Assembly: GCA_016705065.1 (NCBI GenBank)
Contig: JADIYY010000001.1
Location: 1,078,454-1,142,453, forward strand
Direction of reading: 5' to 3'
DNA from: Candidatus Aalborgiella aggregata
GTDB lineage: Bacteria; Pseudomonadota; Gammaproteobacteria; Burkholderiales; Burkholderiaceae_C
DNA length: 64,000 nucleotides
Positions within the stretch are counted from its first letter, which is position 1; every line of letters begins with the position of its first letter. Below are positions 26,273 through 35,633 of the stretch, piece by piece. The notes beneath the pieces were generated by a model. That model was not told the origin of the DNA. It made no database searches and saw nothing but the letters and a program-made list of their open reading frames with translations. A program made the translations under genes and the position numbers.

Positions 26273-28624
26273 CTAGGCGATTTTGAACCGTGCGACAGAC
26301 TCACGTAAATCTGTTGCCATTTTTGAAAGTTCGCGTACTTGTTGCGCGGTGGCTCTTGTTCCCTCGCCAGTTTGCTCAGTCACCGCAAAAATATGCTGCA
26401 TGTTATTCGCAACAATATTAGCTGATGCAGCTTCGTCTGAAGTTGATTTAGAAATTTGTTCAATCAACTGTGTCAAGTTTCGAGAAACTTTGTCAATTTC
26501 AGTCAAGGCAGTACCTGCAGTGTCTGACAACTTTGCCCCCGCAACCACGCCTTGAGTTGACCGTTCCATAGCAGCTACAGCATCTTGCGTATCAGTTTGA
26601 ATGGCTTTCACCAATGCTGCAATTTGTCGTGTCGCGTCTGCAGATCGCTCAGCTAAGCGCTGAACCTCCTCAGCAACAACCGAGAACCCTCTACCAGCTT
26701 CACCCGCAGATGCAGCCTGGATGGTTGCATTCAAGGCTAACACGTTGGTTTGCTCCGTAATGTCGGAAATCAGTTCGGTAATTTCACCAATCTCTTGCGA
26801 AGACTCACCCAGTCGCTTAATTCGTTTCGATGTCTCTTGAATTTGATCACGAATAAAGTTCATACCACCAATGGCATTTTGTACGGCAGTTAAACCTGAT
26901 TCGGCGGCCGTCATCGACTGTTTCGCAACCTGTGCGGAATCTTGCGCTTGTAAAGACACTTTATTAATACGTTCTGCCATCTCCAGCACCAACTTACCTG
27001 TCGCATTGATTTCGCGCAATTGCTCTGTTGATGCAGCCAACAATTCAGTTGAAGTGTTTTCCACTTGTGTTGTTGTTTGTGCCACACGTCCCGCCGTGTT
27101 TTGAACGTTGCCCACCAACAAACGCAACTCTTCAACGGTGTAATTCACAGAATCGGCAATAGCTCCTGTAATATCTTCAGTTACAGTTGTCTCTTGAGTT
27201 AAGTCACCCTCAGCCACAGCTTGCAACTCATTCATTAAACGCAAAATTGCGGCTTGATTGCCATCATTAACGCGTTTCGCTTGTTGCTGATCTTGTTCCG
27301 CTAGCAATTTTTGATTTTGTGCAATAACTTGTTGACGTTTACTTTCTTGTAATTGCACATACGCCAAGCCTGCAGCACACAACAATGTAAACAATGTGGA
27401 CAAAATCAAAGCAATCAATGTGCCGGTCCCCAAACCCGTTTTACCTGAAAGTTTTGTTTGCAATCCTTCTAGCTGAACACGAAGGGGTTCGCTATCAGCA
27501 ATAATAGAAGACTGCGCTTCACGTGCTGACACGATGCCTTGCAAATTACCCAAAATTGCACCAGCTTGAAGTTTGGTTTGGTCATATAGTTTCAGCAGTG
27601 CGTCTAACCGTTCTTTTGTTTGTGGATCTTTTGTCCCAACCAAACGCAATTCAGAACTGCCCGACTGCAAACCCTGTGCAATTTCTTTAAATGAATTCAA
27701 GTCTTTTCCCAGTAAGAAAACGGCTTCAGGGCTTACACCCTCCATTGTCAAGAATTCATTAGCAGATTTACCGATACGTTGAGTCAACATCACCAATTGT
27801 CCTGCAGCGGAAATTTCAGTCGGTGCGGCATTTTGTTGCAACTTCAGTGAAGAAACCGTTTCCGCAATTTCTAGCAAATCTGCAGACTGCCGATTGATAT
27901 TTCGCAGCGCAGATCCAACCTCTGTCAAAACTTTTTGCTGTTGCAGTACAGTTCTTGCATTTTTCTCAGCACGATCCACCATTGGGCTGATTTTCTCTAA
28001 ATCCTCTTGCATATCGGTAGATACTGCGCTTAGATTCATCGCATCATCACCATTTTTTAAACCCAAAATTGTCTTAGCCAAAACATCCGCACTTTCTTTC
28101 ACATCCGGAAAAGCTTGTGGACTGCCAACCAACGCCTGAGAAACCGATTTCGCTAAGCGTTGCGATTGCATTAAAGTTTGACCTGTACCTGACAACTGCT
28201 GCGAGACTTTATCCGCTTGCGTCAAAGCGTAAAAACCAATCAGAGCCCAAACCAATAAAGCTAAACCCAGCAGAGCAGCCAATATCCGTTGATGTTCAGT
28301 AACCGAACGTTTACCTAAAACCGGAATATCCAGCATTCCCTCTGGCGTTTGGATATCTCCCGTTTTAGTTTCCCCTGCACTTGCTGTACGATCCAAATTT
28401 TGATCCAGAGTAGGCAAAGTTTCATCCGAGGTTGTGGCAGCTAATGGCGTGCTCTCCATCACATTTTGCACTTTGTTGGCATACGAATCCTGATCTTTCA
28501 CTACTTGACCATCAGGCTGACTTTCAACTTCATTTGATAAATCGACAACTTGTCGTTCACCATCGAGGATAGCTTGTGAAGGCTTGGTTGAAAATAACTT
28601 TTTGAATAGAGATTGTTCGGACAT
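26273..28624 (-). CDS. pilJ: PilJ methyl-accepting chemotaxis protein
   Basis: The 783-residue protein has two membrane segments, ILAALLGLALLVWALIGFYA near residue 112 and GTLIALILSTLFTLLCAAG near 400, with a PilJ-type periplasmic domain between them. The signalling tip is VLALNATIQAASAGEAGRGF and VVAEEVQRLAERSADATRQI. It senses the state of the pilus or surface contact and controls PilL through PilI. It lies between pilI and pilL on the same strand. Confidence 0.95.
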   Translation of the reverse strand: MSEQSLFKKLFSTKPSQAILDGERQVVDLSNEVESQPDGQVVKDQDSYANKVQNVMESTPLAATTSDETLPTLDQNLDRTASAGETKTGDIQTPEGMLDIPVLGKRSVTEHQRILAALLGLALLVWALIGFYALTQADKVSQQLSGTGQTLMQSQRLAKSVSQALVGSPQAFPDVKESADVLAKTILGLKNGDDAMNLSAVSTDMQEDLEKISPMVDRAEKNARTVLQQQKVLTEVGSALRNINRQSADLLEIAETVSSLKLQQNAAPTEISAAGQLVMLTQRIGKSANEFLTMEGVSPEAVFLLGKDLNSFKEIAQGLQSGSSELRLVGTKDPQTKERLDALLKLYDQTKLQAGAILGNLQGIVSAREAQSSIIADSEPLRVQLEGLQTKLSGKTGLGTGTLIALILSTLFTLLCAAGLAYVQLQESKRQQVIAQNQKLLAEQDQQQAKRVNDGNQAAILRLMNELQAVAEGDLTQETTVTEDITGAIADSVNYTVEELRLLVGNVQNTAGRVAQTTTQVENTSTELLAASTEQLREINATGKLVLEMAERINKVSLQAQDSAQVAKQSMTAAESGLTAVQNAIGGMNFIRDQIQETSKRIKRLGESSQEIGEITELISDITEQTNVLALNATIQAASAGEAGRGFSVVAEEVQRLAERSADATRQIAALVKAIQTDTQDAVAAMERSTQGVVAGAKLSDTAGTALTEIDKVSRNLTQLIEQISKSTSDEAASANIVANNMQHIFAVTEQTGEGTRATAQQVRELSKMATDLRESVARFKIA

Positions 28625-28669
28625 AAAGAGCCTTTTAATTATCGAATAGCATTAATACAAAACTGCGTT

Positions 28670-29209
28670 TTATTGCTTGTTAATGTTTAAAAATTCACCT
28701 TGTTGTGCCAGTATTTGCAAATTGATTTCTTGCCATTTTGCATCATTTAAATCGGTATAAACATGGCCATAAAATGCGGGTGAAGAAGTTTCTGGCGGTT
28801 CAGATTTTTTAAAAGATGTGACACTTCTCAAACCTTCTAATTTGTCTACTTGCAAAGCACAATTCATCTCAATACTTGCGTTCAAAGTTACAAATCGCAC
28901 ATCAGATAGCGTCTGGACTGGCCTAGGAGCAGGTTTTGCATTTCTCAAAAAACCATCAAAATCGGCAATGCCAAACAATGCTCCGCGTAAATTGGCAACA
29001 CCGATGAACCAATCTTTGGTGTGCGCAACATGATGCGTTAGCGTCAAGGGATAGATTTCACCTGATTGGCTAAGTGGAAATAAAAATTTTGATCCATTGG
29101 CGTCAACAGCCAGCCACGAAGCCGCCGTGCCTGCGGCACCCGACTTTGCCGCTTCTAACTTTTCAGCTAGTCGGCTTTGAAGATCGCGTAATGACTGTCG
29201 TTTACTCAT
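28670..29209 (-). CDS. pilI: PilI, CheW-like coupling protein
   Basis: The 179-residue protein is a CheW domain: WLAVDANGSKFLFPLSQSGE, WFIGVANLRGALFGIADF and VTLNASIEMNCALQVDKLEG. It couples the receptor PilJ to the kinase PilL. It is five bases downstream of pilH and 45 bases upstream of pilJ. Confidence 0.9.
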   Translation of the reverse strand: MSKRQSLRDLQSRLAEKLEAAKSGAAGTAASWLAVDANGSKFLFPLSQSGEIYPLTLTHHVAHTKDWFIGVANLRGALFGIADFDGFLRNAKPAPRPVQTLSDVRFVTLNASIEMNCALQVDKLEGLRSVTSFKKSEPPETSSPAFYGHVYTDLNDAKWQEINLQILAQQGEFLNINKQ

Positions 29210-29214
29210 GCACG

Positions 29215-29580
29215 CTACCCTTGCGCCCTAATTTTTGATATCAGTTCTTCAGGATTCACGGGCTTGGTGATGTAATCTTTAGCACCTTGCCGCAATCCCC
29301 ACATACGATCAGTTTCCTGTCCTTTGCTGCTGCACATGATGATAGGTATCTGTGCATACAACGGGTCACGCGAAATCGATCTTGCCAATTGAAACCCATT
29401 TTTTCCAGGCATCACCACATCCAATAACACCAAATCAGGCTTATCTGCAACCATTGAAGCCATCGCTTGATCAGCATCGTCAGCAGTCGTCACCTGATAT
29501 CCATTTTTTCTCAAAATGTCTGATATATACATTTGCTCTGTTTTAGAGTCATCAACGACAAGAATTTTTTGTATTGGCAT
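29215..29580 (-). CDS. pilH: PilH response regulator
   Basis: The 121-residue protein is a receiver only: KILVVDDSKTEQMY, LVLLDVVMPGKNGFQ with phospho-Asp near residue 52, and YITKPVNPEEL with the conserved Lys. Of the two receivers of the cluster this is the PilH type. In Pseudomonas PilH acts as a phosphate sink that moderates pilus retraction. Confidence 0.92.
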   Translation of the reverse strand: MPIQKILVVDDSKTEQMYISDILRKNGYQVTTADDADQAMASMVADKPDLVLLDVVMPGKNGFQLARSISRDPLYAQIPIIMCSSKGQETDRMWGLRQGAKDYITKPVNPEELISKIRAQG

Positions 29581-29609
29581 GTTTACTTCTCAAACTTTCT
29601 CAAACTGTA

Positions 29610-30026
29610 TTAGATTGAATTGACGGGTTCTACCAAACTATTTTCATTGCGACCTGCAAACTGTTGTACTGAATTCAGCAAACCCGCTTTCTCGAATGGT
29701 TTGGTGAGATATTGCTGCGCCCCCACCATTCGACCACGTGCTTTATCAAAAACACCATCTTTGGATGACAACATCACAATGGGAATACCGCTGTATATGG
29801 GATTTCTGCGAATGATCGCACAGGTTTGATAACCATCTAAGCGTGGCATCACAATGTCACAAAATATCAAATCCGGTCGATGGTCGCTTACTTTGGAGAG
29901 TGCATCAAAGCCATCTTCTGCCAAGACAACATCATGCCCACCTTGCTTTAAAAAAAGCTCTGCGCTTTGCCTGACAGTTTTACTGTCATCTATAACCAAA
30001 ATTTTGTAACGCGGATCAGGTGCCAT
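29610..30026 (-). CDS. pilG: PilG response regulator
   Basis: The 138-residue single receiver domain has YKILVIDDSKTVRQSAELFL, LIFCDIVMPRLDGYQTC with the phospho-Asp near residue 57, and YLTKPFEKAGLL. It is the first gene of pilGHIJL and normally promotes pilus extension with the extension ATPase. The 231 bases between it and hemL, which runs the other way, must hold both promoters; I see no clear operator there. Confidence 0.92.
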   Translation of the reverse strand: MAPDPRYKILVIDDSKTVRQSAELFLKQGGHDVVLAEDGFDALSKVSDHRPDLIFCDIVMPRLDGYQTCAIIRRNPIYSGIPIVMLSSKDGVFDKARGRMVGAQQYLTKPFEKAGLLNSVQQFAGRNENSLVEPVNSI

Positions 30027-30257
30027 GATTGTTTTCTTTCAGTGAAAGTCCTGCTATGTTACGTCTAGTTCCACTAGAATGTGTGTGCTCTGCTATAGTT
30101 TTTTACAATATCTCTTGTTCAAACTCGCTTGTGTCGGAAATTGCCGACAAAATCGAGACTTGACGCGTAAACCTAACACTATTGAATTACAAACCAATCC
30201 AGTTTGTGTACATCATAATTCAGTTCATCCATACCTTTCAACATCAAACTCATTTCC

Positions 30258-31541
30258 ATGCAAACTGACTTGAATTCATCACTATTCGAACGTGCCAAAC
30301 GCAGTATTCCAGGGGGTGTGAATTCGCCCGTTCGCGCTTTCAAAGCTGTTGGCGGCACACCCCGTTTTGTTCAACGTGCCCAAGGAGCCTATTTTTGGGA
30401 TGCCAACGGCAAGCAACACATTGATTACATAGGCTCTTGGGGTCCTATGATATTGGGTCACGGACATCCTGCTGTATTGGAAGCTGTACAAAAAGCGGTC
30501 ATGGATGGATTCTCTTTTGGTGCACCGACTGAACGTGAAGTTGAACTTGCTGAAGAAATCATCAAACTCGTGCCTTCCATCGAAATGGTCAGGTTGGTCA
30601 GCTCCGGTACAGAAGCCGCCATGAGTGCGCTGCGTTTGGCACGCGGCGTCACTGGGCGAGACAAAATCATCAAGTTTGAAGGCTGCTACCACGGTCATGC
30701 TGATGCACTCTTGGTCAAGGCTGGCTCTGGCTTGGCCACCTTTGGCAACCCAACCAGCGCAGGTGTTCCTGCTGATGTAGTGAAACACACTTTGGTTCTG
30801 GAGTACAACAACATCACTCAACTGGAAGAAGCATTTGCTTTACATGGCAAAGAATTGGCCTGTTTGGTGATAGAACCCATAGCAGGCAATATGAACTTTG
30901 TTCGTGCCAGTCAAGCATTTGCAAATCGTTGCCGCGAACTGTGCACGCAATATGGAGCCATGCTGGTGTTTGACGAAGTGATGTCCGGTTTTCGCGTTGC
31001 ACTGGGCAGTGCCCAAGCCGTTTTGAGCGTCAAACCCGATATCACCGTGCTGGGCAAAGTAATTGGTGGCGGCATGCCACTGGCTGCTTTTGGTGCATCA
31101 CGTGCCATCATGGAGCACCTGGCTCCACTGGGTGCGGTTTATCAAGCAGGAACTTTATCCGGCAACCCTGTGGCCACAGCATGCGGCTTAGCGACTTTGA
31201 AAGAAATTCAGAAACCTGGATTTTTTGAAGATTTAAGCCGCAAAACCCAAAGTCTCATAAATGGTTTAGCGCAAGCTGCTCAGAATGTGGGTGTGCCTTT
31301 TAGCGGCGATAGCCAAGGCGGTATGTTTGGTTTCTTTTTGATGAACGAATTGCCACAAAACTATGCCAAGGTCATGACCACTGACAGCCCCAAATTCAAC
31401 AAACTCTTTCATGGTTTGCTCGATCGCGGCGTCTATATTGCCCCTGCTTTGTACGAAGCGGGCTTTGTAAGTGCCGCTCACAGCGATGCGGACATTGCTG
31501 CCACGGTAGCTGCAGCGCAAGAGGTATTTAAAACACTATGA
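30258..31541 (+). CDS. hemL: Glutamate-1-semialdehyde 2,1-aminomutase
   Basis: The 427-residue enzyme has RSIPGGVNSPVRAFKAVGGT near the start, SSGTEAAMSALRLARGVTGR, FDEVMSGFRVALG and TVLGKVIGGGMPLAAFG with the PLP lysine. It makes 5-aminolevulinate in the C5 route of haem synthesis. The stop overlaps the proQ-like start by four bases (ATGA), so the two genes are translationally coupled. Confidence 0.97.
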   Translation: MQTDLNSSLFERAKRSIPGGVNSPVRAFKAVGGTPRFVQRAQGAYFWDANGKQHIDYIGSWGPMILGHGHPAVLEAVQKAVMDGFSFGAPTEREVELAEEIIKLVPSIEMVRLVSSGTEAAMSALRLARGVTGRDKIIKFEGCYHGHADALLVKAGSGLATFGNPTSAGVPADVVKHTLVLEYNNITQLEEAFALHGKELACLVIEPIAGNMNFVRASQAFANRCRELCTQYGAMLVFDEVMSGFRVALGSAQAVLSVKPDITVLGKVIGGGMPLAAFGASRAIMEHLAPLGAVYQAGTLSGNPVATACGLATLKEIQKPGFFEDLSRKTQSLINGLAQAAQNVGVPFSGDSQGGMFGFFLMNELPQNYAKVMTTDSPKFNKLFHGLLDRGVYIAPALYEAGFVSAAHSDADIAATVAAAQEVFKTL

Positions 31542-32260
31542 GCCAAGAGACGAACACACTTGCTATGGATGAAACAACTACCATCACCGACACTCAAACC
31601 AAGTTAGTCGTCACAGATGCCCCATCAGATCAAAAGCCGCAGCAAACCAAAACTGTCAAGCCCAAAATAGATGTTCAACCTGTTTTAGAAAAACTGTTTG
31701 AGTTGTACCCCTCTCTTTTTGGCGCGAAGTTTTTGCCGCTGAAACGCGGTATCTATCAAGACCTGATGGCAGCACACCCTGATGTTTTTCAAAAAGACAG
31801 TCTCAAAGCTGCTTTGGGCTTTCACACCCGTTCCACCCGCTATTTGCAGTGCGTAGCAGATGGCAACAAACGTCATGATTTGCAAGGTATTGCTGGCGAA
31901 GAAGTTGCACCGGAACACGTTTACCTGTCATTACTCGAACTGTTTCGCCGCCGCGTCATACACAACCAAAAAAGCCGTACCAAATTGGATTTACGCCCCA
32001 TCTTTCGCAAGCAACTGATTGCAGCTTTCAAAGCATCTGGCTTGAGCCGCCAAGACTATCAGTTGCGAGTGCAAAACAGCGACGAAGAAGCGACCAAATT
32101 ATTGACTGAAGCGCTAGACGAATTTGAAGCCAAAGCTGCCAAACAAACTGCATTGAAGCAAGCCTTTGTTAAGTTTGATTCTGGTGGCAATAAAGCGGCC
32201 GAATTTGCGCAGATGTATGGCTTGGACTTGGCAGAAGTTAAAAGCTTGCTTCAAAAATAG
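31538..32260 (+). CDS. proQ: ProQ/FinO-domain RNA chaperone
   Basis: The 240-residue protein has a polar N-terminal tail of about 45 residues, then a ProQ/FinO domain (LFELYPSLFGAKFLPLKRGI, ALGFHTRSTRYLQCVADG and KRHDLQGIAGEEVAPEH), then a charged C-terminal extension. FinO-domain proteins bind structured small RNAs and mRNA ends. It overlaps hemL and is followed by a hairpin terminator. Confidence 0.88.
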   Translation: MSQETNTLAMDETTTITDTQTKLVVTDAPSDQKPQQTKTVKPKIDVQPVLEKLFELYPSLFGAKFLPLKRGIYQDLMAAHPDVFQKDSLKAALGFHTRSTRYLQCVADGNKRHDLQGIAGEEVAPEHVYLSLLELFRRRVIHNQKSRTKLDLRPIFRKQLIAAFKASGLSRQDYQLRVQNSDEEATKLLTEALDEFEAKAAKQTALKQAFVKFDSGGNKAAEFAQMYGLDLAEVKSLLQK

Positions 32261-32275
32261 GAGCAATTTGCTAAT

Positions 32276-32304
32276 AAAGAAGGTCGCAAATTGCGACCTT
32301 CTTT
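32276..32304. terminator. Bidirectional terminator between proQ and the trimeric autotransporter gene
   Basis: AAAGAAGGTCGCAA (32276-32289) and TTGCGACCTTCTTT (32291-32304) form a long perfect stem with A and T flanks on the two sides. It suits both the proQ transcript and the convergent gene on the minus strand. Confidence 0.85.
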
Positions 32305-32334
32305 AATCATTTAACAAACTGCCTTTTCAGCCGT

Positions 32335-33000
32335 TTAGAACTCCCAAGCAGCTCCAGCGCCAATAACGGGCTTGGCACCACTGCCCATACCTGTGGCAAG
32401 ATTAAAACGCGCTGTCATTGACTCATTAATGCGCTTGTGTACGCCAACAGAAATCGCAGTCTTGCCATCATAGCTGCCCACACCTACGCCCACGCTGAGG
32501 TTTTTTCCAGCAGATAATTGTGGAACCGATGCCATCGCCGCAATAGCAGCCACACCACCTGCAGTCTTGGTCTCCAGTTTGGTCACTTGTTCACTCGTGA
32601 ATGCATTGGCACTTTTTAAAGTCTCAGTGGCGCGAGTGTCTGTATAAGACTTAGCAGTATTCAAAGTATCTGCACCCACAGCATAAGCTTTGCCATCTGT
32701 GTATGCTTTTGAAGATGATAATGTAGCTGCATCACCTGCGATGAGATTGGCATCCGTAGTAGCCAAATTGGTATTGGTTGTAGCAAGGTTTGAATTTGTA
32801 GTGGCCAAATTGGTATTGGTTGTGGCAATTGCTGTAGTATTTGTATTAACTTGTGCAACGCAGTTGACATTAACCGAAACCGGTACACCGAACACATTAT
32901 TGGTTGTGCAAGCCGCCCATGCAGAGTTTCCTGCTAAACCCGTCAGCAAAACAATGCCAGCCATTGTGATTTTTGTGGGTAAAAATGATGATTTCTTCAT
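32335..33000 (-). CDS. Small trimeric autotransporter (YadA-anchor) protein
   Basis: The 221-residue protein has a signal peptide ending SAWAA, a short asparagine/threonine-rich stalk with repeated TNTNLATTNSNLA-type heptads, a coiled segment, and a YadA-like membrane anchor (AAIAAMASVPQLSAGKNLSV through AWEF at the end). The four-strand anchor and final aromatic residue are complete, but almost no passenger domain is present, so it is a minimal adhesin or a surface stalk. It converges with proQ across a shared terminator. Confidence 0.85.
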   Translation of the reverse strand: MKKSSFLPTKITMAGIVLLTGLAGNSAWAACTTNNVFGVPVSVNVNCVAQVNTNTTAIATTNTNLATTNSNLATTNTNLATTDANLIAGDAATLSSSKAYTDGKAYAVGADTLNTAKSYTDTRATETLKSANAFTSEQVTKLETKTAGGVAAIAAMASVPQLSAGKNLSVGVGVGSYDGKTAISVGVHKRINESMTARFNLATGMGSGAKPVIGAGAAWEF

Positions 33001-33211
33001 AGGATACTCCGTGAATAGTTTGAAATTAAATAGTTACAAAATGAAATAACCACTTCGATAGTACGTCTTTTATTCATGAATTTCTAGATTAATTCACAAA
33101 AAAGCAACTAAAAGCCGCGTTTAAAGTTAATTTTAGAGCTTTTACCCTTAAATTTGTAACAACTTCTAGGCCAGTTTGGGCAAAACACGTAATTGAAATT
33201 ACCTGTTACTT

Positions 33212-33847
33212 CTATGTGGCTAAAGTGCCTGCTCGTCGCCAGACAGATGCCAACCAAGGTTGCTGTGCTAAGGGCAAACCTGTGGGGCGGTAGTAATGTG
33301 TTAATTCCACAAAACCTGCCGCCTGCATGAATTGACGCCAAGTAGCCAGGCTATGGTAAGCACCATAACGCGAACCTTGCCAGCCTTCTTGGTCATTGCC
33401 ATGCGGGTTAGAGCAAAACAAAACACCATGTGGTTTCAGCGACGCACACAATTGGGCCAAAACGCGAGGCAGTGCAGCGCTGGGCACATGAAACAACACC
33501 GCATTGGCAAAAATGCCGTCAAAACGATCTGACGGTAGATCCAGCGCCAAAAAATTTTGCTCCCACACTTCACAGCCACTGTTGTGACGCGCCATGGCCG
33601 CCAAAGCGGTCGCCCCTTCAAGACCAATGGGGCGATGACCCAGCGCCTTGAATGTTTGCAGGTCACGACCAGGGCCACAACCAAAGTCGAGAATATCAAA
33701 TGGCGCTTGCCCATCTAGATGTGCCAGCAATGCGTCAATATTTTGACTGACATCGTGATCTTTTGTGCCCTGCCAAAAAGCTTCTGCACTGCTTTCGTAA
33801 TGTGACAGCGTTCGATTGGCCGTATGCTTGAGGTCTTCAGGCGTCAT
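33212..33847 (-). CDS. Class I SAM-dependent methyltransferase
   Basis: The 211-residue protein has the SAM-binding motif FDILDFGCGPGRDLQTF near residue 53 and LDLPSDRFDGIFANAVLFH, the motif II/III region. The product is not evident. It lies five bases after xdhC on the same strand. The 211 bases before its neighbour on the left hold no gene I can support. Confidence 0.85.
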   Translation of the reverse strand: MTPEDLKHTANRTLSHYESSAEAFWQGTKDHDVSQNIDALLAHLDGQAPFDILDFGCGPGRDLQTFKALGHRPIGLEGATALAAMARHNSGCEVWEQNFLALDLPSDRFDGIFANAVLFHVPSAALPRVLAQLCASLKPHGVLFCSNPHGNDQEGWQGSRYGAYHSLATWRQFMQAAGFVELTHYYRPTGLPLAQQPWLASVWRRAGTLAT

Positions 33848-33852
33848 GGTAA

Positions 33853-34767
33853 TTACACCTTTTGGAGTGATGCTTGCAACAACTGCGCTGCCACTGCCAC
33901 CGCGATCACCTCAGGTTCTTTGCCCTTAATACCATCAATGCCAATTGGGCAAGTGACATGGTTTAATTCTTGCTCAGTGAAACCACGATTTTCAAGTCGG
34001 TGCTTGAATGTTGCCCATTTGGTTTTGCTGCCAATTAATCCAATGAAAGGCAAATCACCTTTGTCACGCTGACGCTGCAAGCAGCTTGCTACGATGTTTA
34101 AATCTTCGGCATGACTGAAGCTCATGATCAGCACTTGGCTGCCACTGGCTAAACCGTTGACTGCGCCTTGCACAGGGTCAGAATGTTCGGTGACAACGTT
34201 ATGCGGCACTTCAGTTGGGAATATTTCATCGCGACTGTCCACCCACATTACCTGTATGGGCAATGTTCCCAAAATGCGAACAATGGCTTTGCCCACATGG
34301 CCACCGCCAAACAAAGCAATCTGTTGGTGTGGCTGTGATGCATGATCACTTAGGGCGCTCTCTTCTGCTGATTTTATATGCTTTATTAGGCTGTATCCAT
34401 TGTATTTATTGCCTATAGTGCTATATTTTTCATAGCATAATGCCATCACGCCACCGCAGCATTGACCTAGATTTGTTCCCAAAACATAGCGTTGCTCAAA
34501 GGGTTCTAAATCATCCACTCGTGACAAGAACTCACGCGCATGCTTGGTTGCTTCAAACTCAACATGCCCACCACCAATGGTGCCGACTATACTTTTTGCA
34601 AATACAGCCATCCAAGTGCCCGCTTCTCGCGGCGCAGAGCCTTGTGTGGAGACTACGGAGACAAAGACCGCATCAAGGTCATTCCCACCGAACGTCCCAG
34701 CATCAACCTTTTGCTGTCTCAGTTCGCTGACAAACTCACGCCACTGGGGTGTCTGAATTGCCGTCAT
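33853..34767 (-). CDS. xdhC: XdhC-family protein (molybdenum cofactor insertion into xanthine dehydrogenase)
   Basis: The 304-residue protein has VVSTQGSAPREAGTWMAVF near residue 36, IGGGHVEFEA near residue 65, and the Rossmann part IALFGGGHVGKAIVRILG near 148. XdhC proteins bind and sulfurate Mo cofactor for xanthine dehydrogenase. No xdhA/B is adjacent. Residues near 115-130 (CYEKYSTIGNKYNGYSLIK) are coded by a copy of the dispersed element. The first 32 bases overlap the end of the membrane-protein gene upstream. Confidence 0.85.
   Translation of the reverse strand: MTAIQTPQWREFVSELRQQKVDAGTFGGNDLDAVFVSVVSTQGSAPREAGTWMAVFAKSIVGTIGGGHVEFEATKHAREFLSRVDDLEPFEQRYVLGTNLGQCCGGVMALCYEKYSTIGNKYNGYSLIKHIKSAEESALSDHASQPHQQIALFGGGHVGKAIVRILGTLPIQVMWVDSRDEIFPTEVPHNVVTEHSDPVQGAVNGLASGSQVLIMSFSHAEDLNIVASCLQRQRDKGDLPFIGLIGSKTKWATFKHRLENRGFTEQELNHVTCPIGIDGIKGKEPEVIAVAVAAQLLQASLQKV
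34388..34437 (+). repeat. Dispersed 50-bp element, copy 2, inside xdhC
   Basis: The core GTATTTATTGCCTATAGTG and the flank TGCTATATTTTTCATAGCA match the family. It lies antisense to the xdhC coding strand and is read in a different frame from the trpF and polA copies. Confidence 0.8.
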
Positions 34768-35587
34768 TTTGCGGTTTGAAACAATCGCGCACAGAAAAAT
34801 AAATGGAGCAGAAAAACATGCAAGCCATCAAAAGCGCCACCGGCAACATGGCCATGCTGACCATTGATTCAGAGCCTGTTAATCCTGCCACCAAGGCCAT
34901 GGCGATGCCGCCAAGCAAGAAAACCGCCATCCAGCTTAAAACATAAACCATCATCGCTTTCAGATTGCGAATGCACGCCATCCAGCTGAAGAACAGGGCT
35001 TTCATCGGTGGCACATCATGCCAATGCACCAGTGCGGGTGAATGCCAAAACATCATGGAAATGGGAACGTACAACACCATGCTGACCCACGTTGCCATTT
35101 GAAACTCGCTTGTCTCTAACACTTGTTTGGATACCACTTCTCCGCTCAAATACATTTGCGCAAATTGCCCACCGTCCAACAATGCCGAAATTCCCAAAAC
35201 CAACAAAAATGCAGCAGCGTAGTTGACACCCAGCACCAATATATTTCGCGTTTTGGTTGGGCTAATTCTGAACGCGGCAAACAAAGTACTGGGCATGGGA
35301 AATGTTCCCGCACTGGCTTGCTTGCTCGCTTCCATCAACCCCACTGTCGCGGCAGGTAACACAATCAAGGCCAATGCACCGCCTATCACAGGAACGATGG
35401 AAATGATGGATACCACGGCCAGAAACATGAAAAACAAGCCGCCCAAAGCCAATGGCTGCTTAAAAAATGTTTGAATGCCTTGCATTACCCACGCTTTGCC
35501 CGCGGCAGCTGGCACTACATTGAGCGCGATGGGCTGTGCTGGTACTGATGACGGCGGTGGCGATGATGGCGGTGTCTGGGGCAACAT
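34736..35587 (-). CDS. Multi-pass inner membrane protein, BPSS1780-like
   Basis: The 283-residue protein starts with a Pro/Ser-rich tail and has about six hydrophobic helices (PLALGGLFFMFLAVVSIIS, GGALALIVLPAATVGLMEA, NILVLGVNYAAAFLLVLG and others), with a WMACIRNLKAMMVYVLSWM segment. It resembles a betaproteobacterial membrane family of unknown role. It shares 32 bases with xdhC, and thrB lies 46 bases upstream. Confidence 0.7.
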   Translation of the reverse strand: MLPQTPPSSPPPSSVPAQPIALNVVPAAAGKAWVMQGIQTFFKQPLALGGLFFMFLAVVSIISIVPVIGGALALIVLPAATVGLMEASKQASAGTFPMPSTLFAAFRISPTKTRNILVLGVNYAAAFLLVLGISALLDGGQFAQMYLSGEVVSKQVLETSEFQMATWVSMVLYVPISMMFWHSPALVHWHDVPPMKALFFSWMACIRNLKAMMVYVLSWMAVFLLGGIAMALVAGLTGSESMVSMAMLPVALLMACMFFCSIYFSVRDCFKPQNDGNSDTPVA

Positions 35588-35633
35588 AAGGGACTAATAT
35601 TAGTTGGGTAAGCTGTAGGATGTTATGCGCTAG

